A DNA stretch of 64,000 nt from Serratia plymuthica (GTDB taxonomy: Bacteria > Pseudomonadota > Gammaproteobacteria > Enterobacterales > Enterobacteriaceae). The translations under genes and the position numbers were made by a program. Positions within the stretch are counted from its first letter, which is position 1, and every line of letters begins with the position of its first letter. Positions 26,091 to 33,871 of the stretch are shown in pieces. The stretch is taken from contig NZ_CP068771.1 in the NCBI RefSeq assembly GCF_018336935.1, forward strand, positions 1-64,000, read 5' to 3'. The notes below the pieces were generated by a model. That model worked only from the letters and a program-made list of their open reading frames with translations, was not told where the DNA came from and did not search any database.

Positions 26091-26972
26091 TTACTGTGTT
26101 TGAAACTCCCAGGCATCAATCTCACCGAAAGTGATCTTTTTGCGATGGTCTACCGCTTCCGAAGGTACTAAGTATAATTTGTCTTCCATTTGGAAAAAAT
26201 AATAACGATTTCCAATGATGATTTTTTCTTCAGGATCTGGATATTTTTCCTTAAATATTTCATTGTCATCGTAGAAACATTTTGCAGGATAAGAGACTCG
26301 ATCGATAATGAGGTCAGTGGAAGTCATGGGGGCGTTGATAGTGTGCAAATCGCGAGCTTCATAGGGGGTTATGAACAAGTAGTCGGACATCAACTCTACT
26401 CGTTGAACAAACTCATGTTCACTATCGTTATTTTTTTTAAGAATATCAACTAACCCGGAATAGAGAGCGTTTTTTTCAAAGAGTGAATTACCGGTCTTTG
26501 AGAATTTTACATATTGGTAAATCAGTTCATTGATAACTCTAAACTGCGGAATGGTGACAGTGGTCTCGCTGGCTGTCACTTCGGCACCGTTATAGTTGAG
26601 CCGATGGTGAAGCATTTTATTTCTAATCTGAGAACACATTTTGTACAGCGTATGAAGGAACAAATCATCAATTGAATCTTTATCAATATTGGATTCGAGA
26701 ATGAGGATTTTTTTGTTGAAGCTTTCGTTGACACAGTCAAAACGAAGATCAACATAGCTATCCAGATAATCAAAGAAAATAGGAAATAAGACAAATTTTG
26801 TGTAATTATTTTGCAAACTGCTATTCCATGAGAAAAAACCTATGCAGTTTAATGGGTATTTTGTAGTTGAGCTACCATTCGTCTTGCTGTATAAAAATCT
26901 ATTGTTTGCCATATTGTTCATAAAGCAGTTACCGATAATAGCCTGAACAATGTCAAAATGTTTTTGCATCAT
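26091..26972 (-). CDS. Unknown protein with HEPN-like motif
   Basis: A 293-residue protein of AT-rich composition that I do not recognise. About 130 residues in, it has IRNKMLHHRLN, which fits the R(N)x3-4H motif of HEPN ribonuclease domains within a helical context; the C-terminal part looks beta-rich (IIIGNRYYFFQMEDKLYLVPS). No membrane segments or signal peptide are seen. It stands alone on the minus strand between the two diverged repeats and beside a patatin remnant, a setting typical of exchangeable defence genes. The HEPN idea is a motif-level guess. Confidence 0.6.
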   Translation of the reverse strand: MMQKHFDIVQAIIGNCFMNNMANNRFLYSKTNGSSTTKYPLNCIGFFSWNSSLQNNYTKFVLFPIFFDYLDSYVDLRFDCVNESFNKKILILESNIDKDSIDDLFLHTLYKMCSQIRNKMLHHRLNYNGAEVTASETTVTIPQFRVINELIYQYVKFSKTGNSLFEKNALYSGLVDILKKNNDSEHEFVQRVELMSDYLFITPYEARDLHTINAPMTSTDLIIDRVSYPAKCFYDDNEIFKEKYPDPEEKIIIGNRYYFFQMEDKLYLVPSEAVDHRKKITFGEIDAWEFQTQ

Positions 26973-27159
26973 ACTGTGACTCCATGTCTGTAAAACATAA
27001 AAAAACCTTAGATAAGAGGGGAATACTTAAATTTGCGCCAATGATCCTAACATTGTGGTGTTGAGACAAAAGCAATGATTGGTCACTGATGTCCGCCATT
27101 TTACCAAGAGTGTGATAGGGGTATCGTCTTGTTAACGGGTATACAGAACGCAGAACAGC

Positions 27160-27300
27160 AAAAAATCCTGCTTAAGTATCCTTAAGCGGACTCTTCTTAA
27201 ATACGGCTCCTTTGACTGGGATCGCCTTTGCCATTAATTGGCTGATAATTAAGCTAAATCGCAAATCCCTTTCTGTCAAGCCCCCCAAACTGACCACTTA
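27160..27300. repeat. Diverged direct repeat, copy B
   Basis: Second copy of the repeat at 25486-25625. It contains a hairpin GCTTAAG (27170-27176) and CTTAAGC (27181-27187) where copy A has a different but also self-complementary stem, and the weaker tRNA-Asn-like 17-mer at 27203-27219. The rest of 26973-27344 holds no gene; it includes the AT-rich region upstream of the minus-strand gene at 26972. Confidence 0.65.
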
Positions 27301-27344
27301 TGCTGTACATGCAATCTATCTTGAGCATACAAATCTTTTGTTAG

Positions 27345-27629
27345 TCAGAGTTTAAGTACACCCGTTTTAGTTCCACGGCGCTGGTCAAGGAATACCTGCG
27401 CAGCGAGCTGGTAGGCTTTGAGCATGAAGTCTTTGCGGTGCTGTTTCTGGATACGCGCCACCGGCTGATCAAGTACCGGGAGATGTTCCACGGCACCATC
27501 GACAGTGCATCGGTGTATCCGCGTGAAGTGGTCAAGGAAGCCCTGGGGCTAGTTGAGGTGCGTATGCAGGATCAGGTCATTGTGGCCGGAGCAGGCTCCG
27601 TGTCGTTTTCGGAGCAGTGGCTGATTTGA
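27345..27629 (+). pseudogene. RadC/JAB-domain remnant with internal deletion
   Basis: An open frame without a credible start reads FSSTALVKEYL, then EHEVFAVLFLDTRHRLI, then FHGTIDSASVYPREVVKEAL, the middle of a RadC (UPF0758, JAB domain) protein. It then jumps directly to VEVRMQDQVIVAGAGSVSF, the C-terminus. The HNHPSG-type metal-binding block that normally lies between is deleted in frame, and the N-terminus is absent. RadC-like genes are common on islands and plasmids; this copy must be dead. Confidence 0.8.
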
Positions 27630-27653
27630 CGTACCATCTACACAAAAAAGCTA

Positions 27654-30600
27654 TCAGTCCTTATCCACCCAACGCGCCTCGCCTTTTCCAATACGGCGGA
27701 TGGTGACACTCGTTCCGTTCTGTAGAGATTCAACTTCAAGCAGGCTCGGTAGTTCCGCCTGAAGCCTCTGTCTGATTGTTGTGAGCTGTGAAAAATCTGG
27801 CGTCGCGATCGACACTTGTCCATCTTGCGGATCAACTTCAATACGCAGAGGCACTGTTGAGTCTGTTGCCCATTGCATGGTCCACTCCTGCGACGCCCAC
27901 CTGCCATCTACGCTTGACACAACGTCGTGCCGAAACTGCTGCCAGATTGCATGAGTCTCAAGCGTGGGCCATCCAGGAACATGGTCGAAGCCTGCTACTT
28001 CTTCCGATCGTAACCAGGTTTTCATTTCCGCGCGATTTGTGAAGCAGGGCGCGAGCTGCTCCACGGCTGTCTTGGCGGCCACCCGCGAGGGCAGTCCGGC
28101 CCGAACAAGCATGGCCATGGCGTTGGACGGTAGTCCAGCTTCCAGGCAGGCGGCAGCAGCTCCTTCGACGGGTAGTTCTGATTCGTCTCCATTGATGCGC
28201 CGATTCATCCGGATGGCTTCAATCGCCCAAACCAGGCGATAGACAAATGCGTCGTCCACGAAGCGCATTCCCTCTTGGCCGATGGCCGCTACGTCTTGCC
28301 CTCGCACCCAAGCTCCCAGCAAGTCTCTCCAGTTCGCCGGCAGTGGGTCATCTGGAACGAAGGGACGGATCGCAAGAAGCCGCTCTCCCATTCCAATGAG
28401 AGCAGCGATCAGGGCATCTGCGTCACTGGCGAGGGCGGCTGCATCGCCACGGTCAAGAAGCACAGTCAGCTCGACAGCCAACGCGTCGATGGCAAGGCCC
28501 GATTCTAGGCCCACTCCCATCGCGAACTGACCTTTGCGTTGCTCGACCGTTGTTTTGTTCCAAATGAGCTGTGCTCTACTGAGGAGAATCCACACTTGCT
28601 TCTGCTTTTCGACGCCGTCAAGGTGAGCGATTTGCCTTGCCCAAAGTGAACCCGCAAGGGCTTCATCGAGCAGCCTTGGTAGATCCGCACTTTGCGCGTC
28701 AAGCGCTTCGACGAGCCCAAGGACGGTTGTATCCAACCGCTCGATGAGGCTCTCCATTGAGTCTGACTCCATCTCACCATCTACAGCGTCCGGGAACCAA
28801 GCATCTTGCGTGCTAGACAGGTAGTCCATGGCATCCCCACGCGCAAAAACACCCGACGTCGAGAGGCGACGTATGACCTCGTTTACCACGACAATGATGC
28901 CGCTTGAAAGTGACCGAGTCTTGGCCGACGTGACCAACTCTCTCCATCGCTGGTGGCGCCAATTTTCTGGCTGATGCATTACGTGGATCACGAGTCCTTC
29001 GAGATCCACGAATGCGCGCCCGGCGCGGCCCGCAACGTTGGCAAACTCCTCACCCGTGATCAGAGTGCCCGCCCTGTACAGATTTGGGATCAGGAGTACC
29101 GCTGCATTGAGGTTCAGTCCCTGCGCCAAGGTGGGTGATGCCACGGTAACGCGTAGAACGCCTGCGGCAAGTAGTGTCTCCACTTCCCGCAGGAAGGGGC
29201 CGGGAAGACGACCATGATGAATCGCAACGCCGATGGCCAGACAGCGTACTGCAGGATGTTCGGCGCCTAGCCACTCCCTACCTACGGACATGGCACGTTC
29301 AACCTCTTGGGCGTTGGCAAGCAGAGATGGCAGAAAGCCTCGTCGCTGCAGGTCCAGGGCAGTCTCGGCAAATCCTTCAACATGATCTCGTTGGGTGCAA
29401 AATACGAGAGCTCTCTTTCCTTGCTCAGAGAACTTCCATGCCGCTGCGAGAGTTAGCTCCTTGTTGTCCTTTGGAAACGCCTTTCGACGAGGGCGAATGG
29501 GTGGGACCTCTGGCACAAAGTGTCGAATGAAAGGGCCATCTGGCTCAAGGTCGAAGCTCAGCCGCGCAGAATTTCCGAGCCAAGACAGAGTGCCAAAGCG
29601 CTGACGCGTAGGGCGCCAACTGGACTGGATCGGATCGCCAGGCGCATCACTGCGAATCCACGCAGTCAGATCGTTGAGCTGATCGCCTGCCGGTAGAATT
29701 GCCGAAAGACAAACGATCCGTCGGTCGCCATGGTCAGTGCGCCGCAGCAACCGTTGCACCAGATTCTCATAGCGGATCTCGCGTTCACTTGGGCCAATCA
29801 GATGTCCTTCGTCTAGGACGATCAAGCCGACATCATTGATGATGTCGGGGTCGTTCCGCAAAGCAAAATCCAACTTTTCTGGGGTGGCTATGACGATGTT
29901 CTGTTCCCGCAGCGCATCCTCGTCATTTCCTGCTACACCGCTGCTTCCATACAGCGACGAGACAGAAAATCCAAGAGGTGTGAATGTCTTGCGGAAGGAG
30001 CGCTCGGTCTGAGCGGACAGAGCCCTGAGTGGTGTGACTATCAAAACGCGTTTACCACACGCCAGGGCCATCAACACAGCGATCTCTGCAATCCGTGTCT
30101 TGCCCGCGCTCGTGGGGAGCGCGACCACTAGGTCGTCGGAGACATCGACGGCTCGCTGTGCCGCCAGAAGTTGAGAAGGCCACAATTCGACCTCAGATGA
30201 CCTCCTGCAGTACAACTCAGAGACAAAAAGCTTCCGAAGTTGTGCGTAGTCTTGCGAGCCAAGTGGCCCTTCGGAGGGCAGAACCTTGTGCAGACTGCTT
30301 GCCCAAAGATCATCTATCAGGTTCACGGTGATTCGAAGAATCCACCAGAGTGATACCGCGCTGGCCGCTCCGGTCAACGAAATCGCCCGTCTCAGCAGGT
30401 TGCGAGCTTCTACAACGAGGGACTCTTGGCCGGTTTGCAGGGCAAACTCAAAGAACACCAATGCTCTGAACATTGTCGACGTCGCTACACGCGAAACGAT
30501 ATCGTCGGGGTCAAGCGCTCCCTCGGCCGCAGCTCTGGCGATTCCCTCATCTCGGTTCGCTGGGCTGCTAAGCCAATCCCTCGCACGTTGAACCAGGCCT

Positions 30601-31055
30601 TGAAGATCACGCACGATTAGGAGCGCGAGCGCATCCTCGGCAGGCGAACGATTCTGATCGGCCTGTAATTGCGACAGAAGCGAAAATGCCAGCGCAGAGT
30701 AGTTGGCCAAGTGATAGGAAGCAGCCCCCATTGTTCGATAGAACCCTCGAGATGCGTCGGCCTGTGACCCGTTCTGAACCAATGCCTCAAAAGCCCCACC
30801 TGCCTGTACGAAGCCTTTTCGCCAAGTCACTGCATCGCCTCCAAGCTCGCGTAGCGCCAAGGAAACACGTAGTACTGAGAAGCCATAGTCCGCAAGATCG
30901 GAGTCGAGCCCTTCGCTGAAGGCTGGAGCGTCTGGTGGCAAGTTTCCTTCATGGCGAATAAGAGCCCTTGCTTGACCCCGGGCCTGCAGGCGACCTCGAT
31001 ATCCGTCTTGTGTGATGTCGAGCAGGAATGCAGTCAATTCTTCAATCGTTTCCAA
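27654..31055 (-). CDS. hamB: Hachiman-like helicase HamB
   Basis: A 1133-residue superfamily 2 helicase of the Ski2-like type. After a helical N-terminal region of about 300 residues come LPTSAGKT (Walker A, Lys318), LDEGH (motif II), CLSAILP (motif III), ALVFCTQRDH (motif IV) and, further on, VASPTLAQGLNL and NVAGRAGR (motifs V and VI). With HamA it would form a Hachiman-type phage defence pair, in which the helicase senses DNA and controls the nuclease. The start overlaps the hamA stop by 14 bases. The gene is visibly richer in GC than its neighbours, a sign of separate transfer. An unrelated helicase-nuclease pair is the alternative. Confidence 0.72.
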   Translation of the reverse strand: METIEELTAFLLDITQDGYRGRLQARGQARALIRHEGNLPPDAPAFSEGLDSDLADYGFSVLRVSLALRELGGDAVTWRKGFVQAGGAFEALVQNGSQADASRGFYRTMGAASYHLANYSALAFSLLSQLQADQNRSPAEDALALLIVRDLQGLVQRARDWLSSPANRDEGIARAAAEGALDPDDIVSRVATSTMFRALVFFEFALQTGQESLVVEARNLLRRAISLTGAASAVSLWWILRITVNLIDDLWASSLHKVLPSEGPLGSQDYAQLRKLFVSELYCRRSSEVELWPSQLLAAQRAVDVSDDLVVALPTSAGKTRIAEIAVLMALACGKRVLIVTPLRALSAQTERSFRKTFTPLGFSVSSLYGSSGVAGNDEDALREQNIVIATPEKLDFALRNDPDIINDVGLIVLDEGHLIGPSEREIRYENLVQRLLRRTDHGDRRIVCLSAILPAGDQLNDLTAWIRSDAPGDPIQSSWRPTRQRFGTLSWLGNSARLSFDLEPDGPFIRHFVPEVPPIRPRRKAFPKDNKELTLAAAWKFSEQGKRALVFCTQRDHVEGFAETALDLQRRGFLPSLLANAQEVERAMSVGREWLGAEHPAVRCLAIGVAIHHGRLPGPFLREVETLLAAGVLRVTVASPTLAQGLNLNAAVLLIPNLYRAGTLITGEEFANVAGRAGRAFVDLEGLVIHVMHQPENWRHQRWRELVTSAKTRSLSSGIIVVVNEVIRRLSTSGVFARGDAMDYLSSTQDAWFPDAVDGEMESDSMESLIERLDTTVLGLVEALDAQSADLPRLLDEALAGSLWARQIAHLDGVEKQKQVWILLSRAQLIWNKTTVEQRKGQFAMGVGLESGLAIDALAVELTVLLDRGDAAALASDADALIAALIGMGERLLAIRPFVPDDPLPANWRDLLGAWVRGQDVAAIGQEGMRFVDDAFVYRLVWAIEAIRMNRRINGDESELPVEGAAAACLEAGLPSNAMAMLVRAGLPSRVAAKTAVEQLAPCFTNRAEMKTWLRSEEVAGFDHVPGWPTLETHAIWQQFRHDVVSSVDGRWASQEWTMQWATDSTVPLRIEVDPQDGQVSIATPDFSQLTTIRQRLQAELPSLLEVESLQNGTSVTIRRIGKGEARWVDKD

Positions 31056-31815
31056 GTGCCAGAGCCCTCTCGTAGCAGGCCAGAATGAAGGCCTGATGGT
31101 CTTCTATGCGCAAATTTGCAGAAAGATGGGGACGAACCAGATCCGCCGCTGCGAGATCGTCGTACAGTGCCTGAGGCGTGGCGTTGCCCGACAAGGTGAA
31201 CAGCATGTGACTGGTTCGCCCTTGGGGCGCAGCTCGACTGGCGACTTCATTACGAATCCGTCTACCTATCTGCCGTCGTTCGCCTTCACCCTCCATGAGT
31301 CGATCCGCGACGAAGAGAAGGGATGTTGCCGTAGGTCTGCCATCGTCTCTGGACAGTGCTTTTCGCGCCTCAGAGATGGTGGCGTTGGCAAGGTTTGCAC
31401 GACTCTTAGACTCGCCTTTTAAGTAGTGCAAATTTTGTTGGTCATCGAGCTTTAGACCGACGAAATCGTCGCCGCGCAGCGCCATCTCTCGACCATCCTT
31501 GTATCGCAGGCGACGGATCGGAACCTCGAATTCAAGATGTTCTTCGACCAACTCGGCCGCGAGGATCTCGCCAAGCTCTCCCGAACGTGCTCGGGTGGAG
31601 CGCGGCATGCGCTCAGCCAAAATTGCAGCCGCGCCTGGATATCCCAACTCACGGACGTCTTCAGCTATTTCGTCCAAATTGTCGTAGTGAGCTCGGATCC
31701 GAGTAGTTAGGGTAGCTTCGATAGCAGCCCTTCCTCCATCGCGTTCGGACAAGCGCCATAGCTGCTTGTTGTCTTGCTCTTGGATAGTTATGTCGCACCA
31801 ACGTGGATATAGCAT
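31042..31815 (-). CDS. hamA: Hachiman-like nuclease HamA (DUF1837)
   Basis: A 257-residue protein. The core reads RSGELGEILAAELV, then LRGDDFVGLK, then LHYLKGESKS. This is the E...D...ExK layout of a PD-(D/E)xK nuclease and fits the DUF1837 pattern RxGxLGE - GxD - GExK of HamA. In Hachiman systems HamA degrades DNA once released by HamB. The ATG at 31815 has GGAG eight bases upstream. It is transcribed first and overlaps hamB, so the two form an operon; the region upstream contains an IS3-type remnant and no clear promoter. Confidence 0.72.
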   Translation of the reverse strand: MLYPRWCDITIQEQDNKQLWRLSERDGGRAAIEATLTTRIRAHYDNLDEIAEDVRELGYPGAAAILAERMPRSTRARSGELGEILAAELVEEHLEFEVPIRRLRYKDGREMALRGDDFVGLKLDDQQNLHYLKGESKSRANLANATISEARKALSRDDGRPTATSLLFVADRLMEGEGERRQIGRRIRNEVASRAAPQGRTSHMLFTLSGNATPQALYDDLAAADLVRPHLSANLRIEDHQAFILACYERALALGND

Positions 31816-31926
31816 TCAAAAGCTCCGTATTCTTATGCCAGGTCTTTCTGAGAGAGGTGGATTAAACCCTCAGTGCGACGGCCGCAAGCTGCAATTTTCT
31901 TCCAACCCAAAAGTTGCCTCACGTCA

Positions 31927-32081
31927 TCACTTTAAGTTCTTCGACGTTACCCCGGCTTCAGCCTCGCGGAGAATACTAATGATCTGTTGGTTGGAAAAAC
32001 GCTTCTTCATGGGGATGCCCTCATGTGGCTTATGAAGACATTACTAACATCGGGGTGTACTAATCAACGGGGAGCAGGTCA
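31927..32081 (-). mobile_element. IS3-family remnant with orfA start
   Basis: On the minus strand an element end TGACCTGCTCCCCGTTGATT begins at 32081, and a frame opens at 32010 with MKKRFSNQQIISILREAEAG, the conserved N-terminus of IS3-family OrfA (IS407-like group). It breaks off into a stop at 31927. The rest of the transposase is missing. The same terminus occurs at 24519 in opposite orientation, so two related copies once faced each other around the 24.5-32.1 kb segment. The remaining bases 31816-31926 show nothing recognisable. Confidence 0.75.
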
Positions 32082-32118
32082 ACACCCATAAAATATTTTT
32101 CAGAATCTTGGGTGTTGA
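32079..32118. promoter_or_regulatory. Palindromic candidate operator upstream of ABC-3C operon
   Basis: Perfect 10-base inverted repeat TCAACACCCA (32079-32088) and TGGGTGTTGA (32109-32118), 20 bases apart. It lies just upstream of the inferred promoter at 32129-32157 and starts at the IS end. It could be a regulator site or a stem-loop. Confidence 0.5.
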
Positions 32119-32128
32119 CAGTAGTAAA

Positions 32129-32157
32129 TTGATTGGATTTCAGTTAGAAAATATTAT
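32129..32157 (+). promoter_or_regulatory. Promoter of the ABC-3C operon
   Basis: TTGATT (32129-32134) and TATTAT (32152-32157) are separated by 17 bases, a good sigma-70 arrangement. The first gene of the operon starts at 32181 with GGAG eight bases upstream. Confidence 0.6.
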
Positions 32158-32180
32158 AGATAAATTAACGGAGTGACGGG

Positions 32181-33368
32181 ATGAGTAACGCGCATGAGGC
32201 CAGCGCGTCGGCCACTGGCTATCTGTATCAGTGTCGCTACGCATTGCTAAAAGGACTGGAAGCTACTCTGGATTCACCAGAGTTCAGGATTTCAATTGAA
32301 AAGTTTGATGATATAGCTTTTGAGGCAAACGGCTTACCGATTCATCTTATCCAGACCAAACATCATAAAGCCAAAACTGGAAAGCTGACTGACAGCAGCG
32401 CTGACCTTTGGAAAACGCTACTCATCTGGATAAAAAGTGTAGCCACCGATAGTGGCGGTTTCTCAAGAACTCGTCACTTCCTAATAACAACTGGTTTGGC
32501 ACCTTCGAATTCGGCATCTTTTCTATTACGAACAGAAAGTCGTAACGAGGCTCAAGCCGATTTTTTGTTACTCACGACTGCAAACAGTTCAAATAACCGC
32601 GCGCTACAAGAAGCTTTCAACGCCTATAAGCTCTTACCGGAGGAGGCTCGATTTGCTCTGTTAAGATCAATATATGTACTTGATAGATCTCCTTCGATTA
32701 CTGATGTTAAAGAAGATATTTACCGGCAGTTGCACCGTGCTGTAGGAAGACAGCATATCGAAATTTTCACCGAGCGTTTAGAAGGCTGGTGGTTCGACCA
32801 AGTGATACGTATGCTCAGCGGCAATGAGGTGGGCAGCATCCCAGTGCTGGCTATTGAATCCCGCATTGATGAACTGCGAGAGGAGTTTCGACGTTCCTCA
32901 TTACCTGTAGATTTTCGGTCATTTTCTCCTCCTCAAGAAGTGATCGCTCAGCTAGATAGTCGACCCTTTGTCAATCAATTGCGTAAGATAAATCTCGGTT
33001 CGGCCCGTATTGAGTATGCCATCCGTGATTATTACCGAGCTTCAGAGCAACGCTCAAAATGGGTAAGAGAAGAATTATTGCTTAATGATGAGCTTAAAAC
33101 GTTCGAGCAAGACCTGATAGAGGCTTGGCAACCACGATTCGCCGCACAGAAAGACGATTTATTACCTGATAGTGATGAGTCCGATCGTATACGTTCTGGA
33201 AAGGACCTGTTCACATGGGCAGAACAGCAGGCATGTTTTCCTCTCCGCAGCCTACGAGAGCGGTTTCTTACCCACGGAAGCTACCATATTTTGGCTAACC
33301 GATACGCAGTGGGGTGGCACCCTGACTTCATGCAGAATAATAGTGATGAACAGAAAGGAGAGGATTGA
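32181..33368 (+). CDS. ABC-3C effector with DUF4297-like nuclease domain
   Basis: A 395-residue protein. The N-terminus reads ATGYLYQCRYALLKGLE, then IEKFDDIAFE and LIQTKHH: the layout E40, D43/D44, QxK (Gln58, Lys60) of DUF4297-type PD-(D/E)xK nucleases. The C-terminal part (from about 190) is helical, with NQLRKINLGSARIEYAIRDYYRA, consistent with the C-terminal domain of ABC three-component systems that couples effector to ATPase. It is the first gene of a three-gene operon with a middle component and a DUF3732 ATPase. Such systems are predicted conflict or anti-phage modules. Its stop overlaps the next start. Confidence 0.72.
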   Translation: MSNAHEASASATGYLYQCRYALLKGLEATLDSPEFRISIEKFDDIAFEANGLPIHLIQTKHHKAKTGKLTDSSADLWKTLLIWIKSVATDSGGFSRTRHFLITTGLAPSNSASFLLRTESRNEAQADFLLLTTANSSNNRALQEAFNAYKLLPEEARFALLRSIYVLDRSPSITDVKEDIYRQLHRAVGRQHIEIFTERLEGWWFDQVIRMLSGNEVGSIPVLAIESRIDELREEFRRSSLPVDFRSFSPPQEVIAQLDSRPFVNQLRKINLGSARIEYAIRDYYRASEQRSKWVREELLLNDELKTFEQDLIEAWQPRFAAQKDDLLPDSDESDRIRSGKDLFTWAEQQACFPLRSLRERFLTHGSYHILANRYAVGWHPDFMQNNSDEQKGED

Positions 33369-33871
33369 TGATGGAGCCTTGGTCTTCCCGTCCCATCGAG
33401 GAGAGCTACCTCTTCAACCCAGCTTTCTGCGTATTGCTTATAGCCAATACATCGTCAGAATTCAATAAAAAGACCGGTTGCTCTTTACCCTTTGCACTAG
33501 CCTTTATAATCCTTCCGATAATTCTTCATCAGAAAACACGCAAGGCTCTGCCTGCTACAACCGTAACGTCACTAATGGCATGGTGCCAGGACAACCGAGA
33601 TACGATGATTAATTTCCCCGACAGAGTCAGGCGGCTAAACGGTATTACCCGTGAGAGCATATTATTTGGCACAAGGCAAAGCGCTCTTTGCTTGGATGAA
33701 AATGGTGACTTAAAGAAAGGAGCTAAACTGCTCTCACCTTCAGAAAAACGAACGCCGCTGTTTACTCAGGAAGCCGGAGAATGCATTGAGCGTGCGGCAT
33801 TTCTGGGGCGTTGGCTCGCAGCAGCTGGTACAACAGCGACTATTTATGCTGCATGGGGGATAGCGCCATGA
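33368..33871 (+). CDS. ABC-3C middle component
   Basis: A 167-residue protein with the pattern of three-component system middle proteins: FNPAFCVLLIAN near the N-terminus, then ALAFIILPIILHQKTRKALP, and a C-terminal helix ERAAFLGRWLA. It is thought to bridge the effector and the ATPase; no catalytic motif is seen. The ATG at 33368 overlaps the upstream stop (TGATG) with AGGAG nearby, and its own stop overlaps the ATG of the next gene (ATGA), so the three proteins are made in a coupled way. Confidence 0.72.
   Translation: MMEPWSSRPIEESYLFNPAFCVLLIANTSSEFNKKTGCSLPFALAFIILPIILHQKTRKALPATTVTSLMAWCQDNRDTMINFPDRVRRLNGITRESILFGTRQSALCLDENGDLKKGAKLLSPSEKRTPLFTQEAGECIERAAFLGRWLAAAGTTATIYAAWGIAP

Noticed and set aside
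27788..30919. Several plus-strand frames inside the helicase gene
   Set aside because: They are antisense shadows of a GC-rich gene with intact motifs and show no family resemblance.
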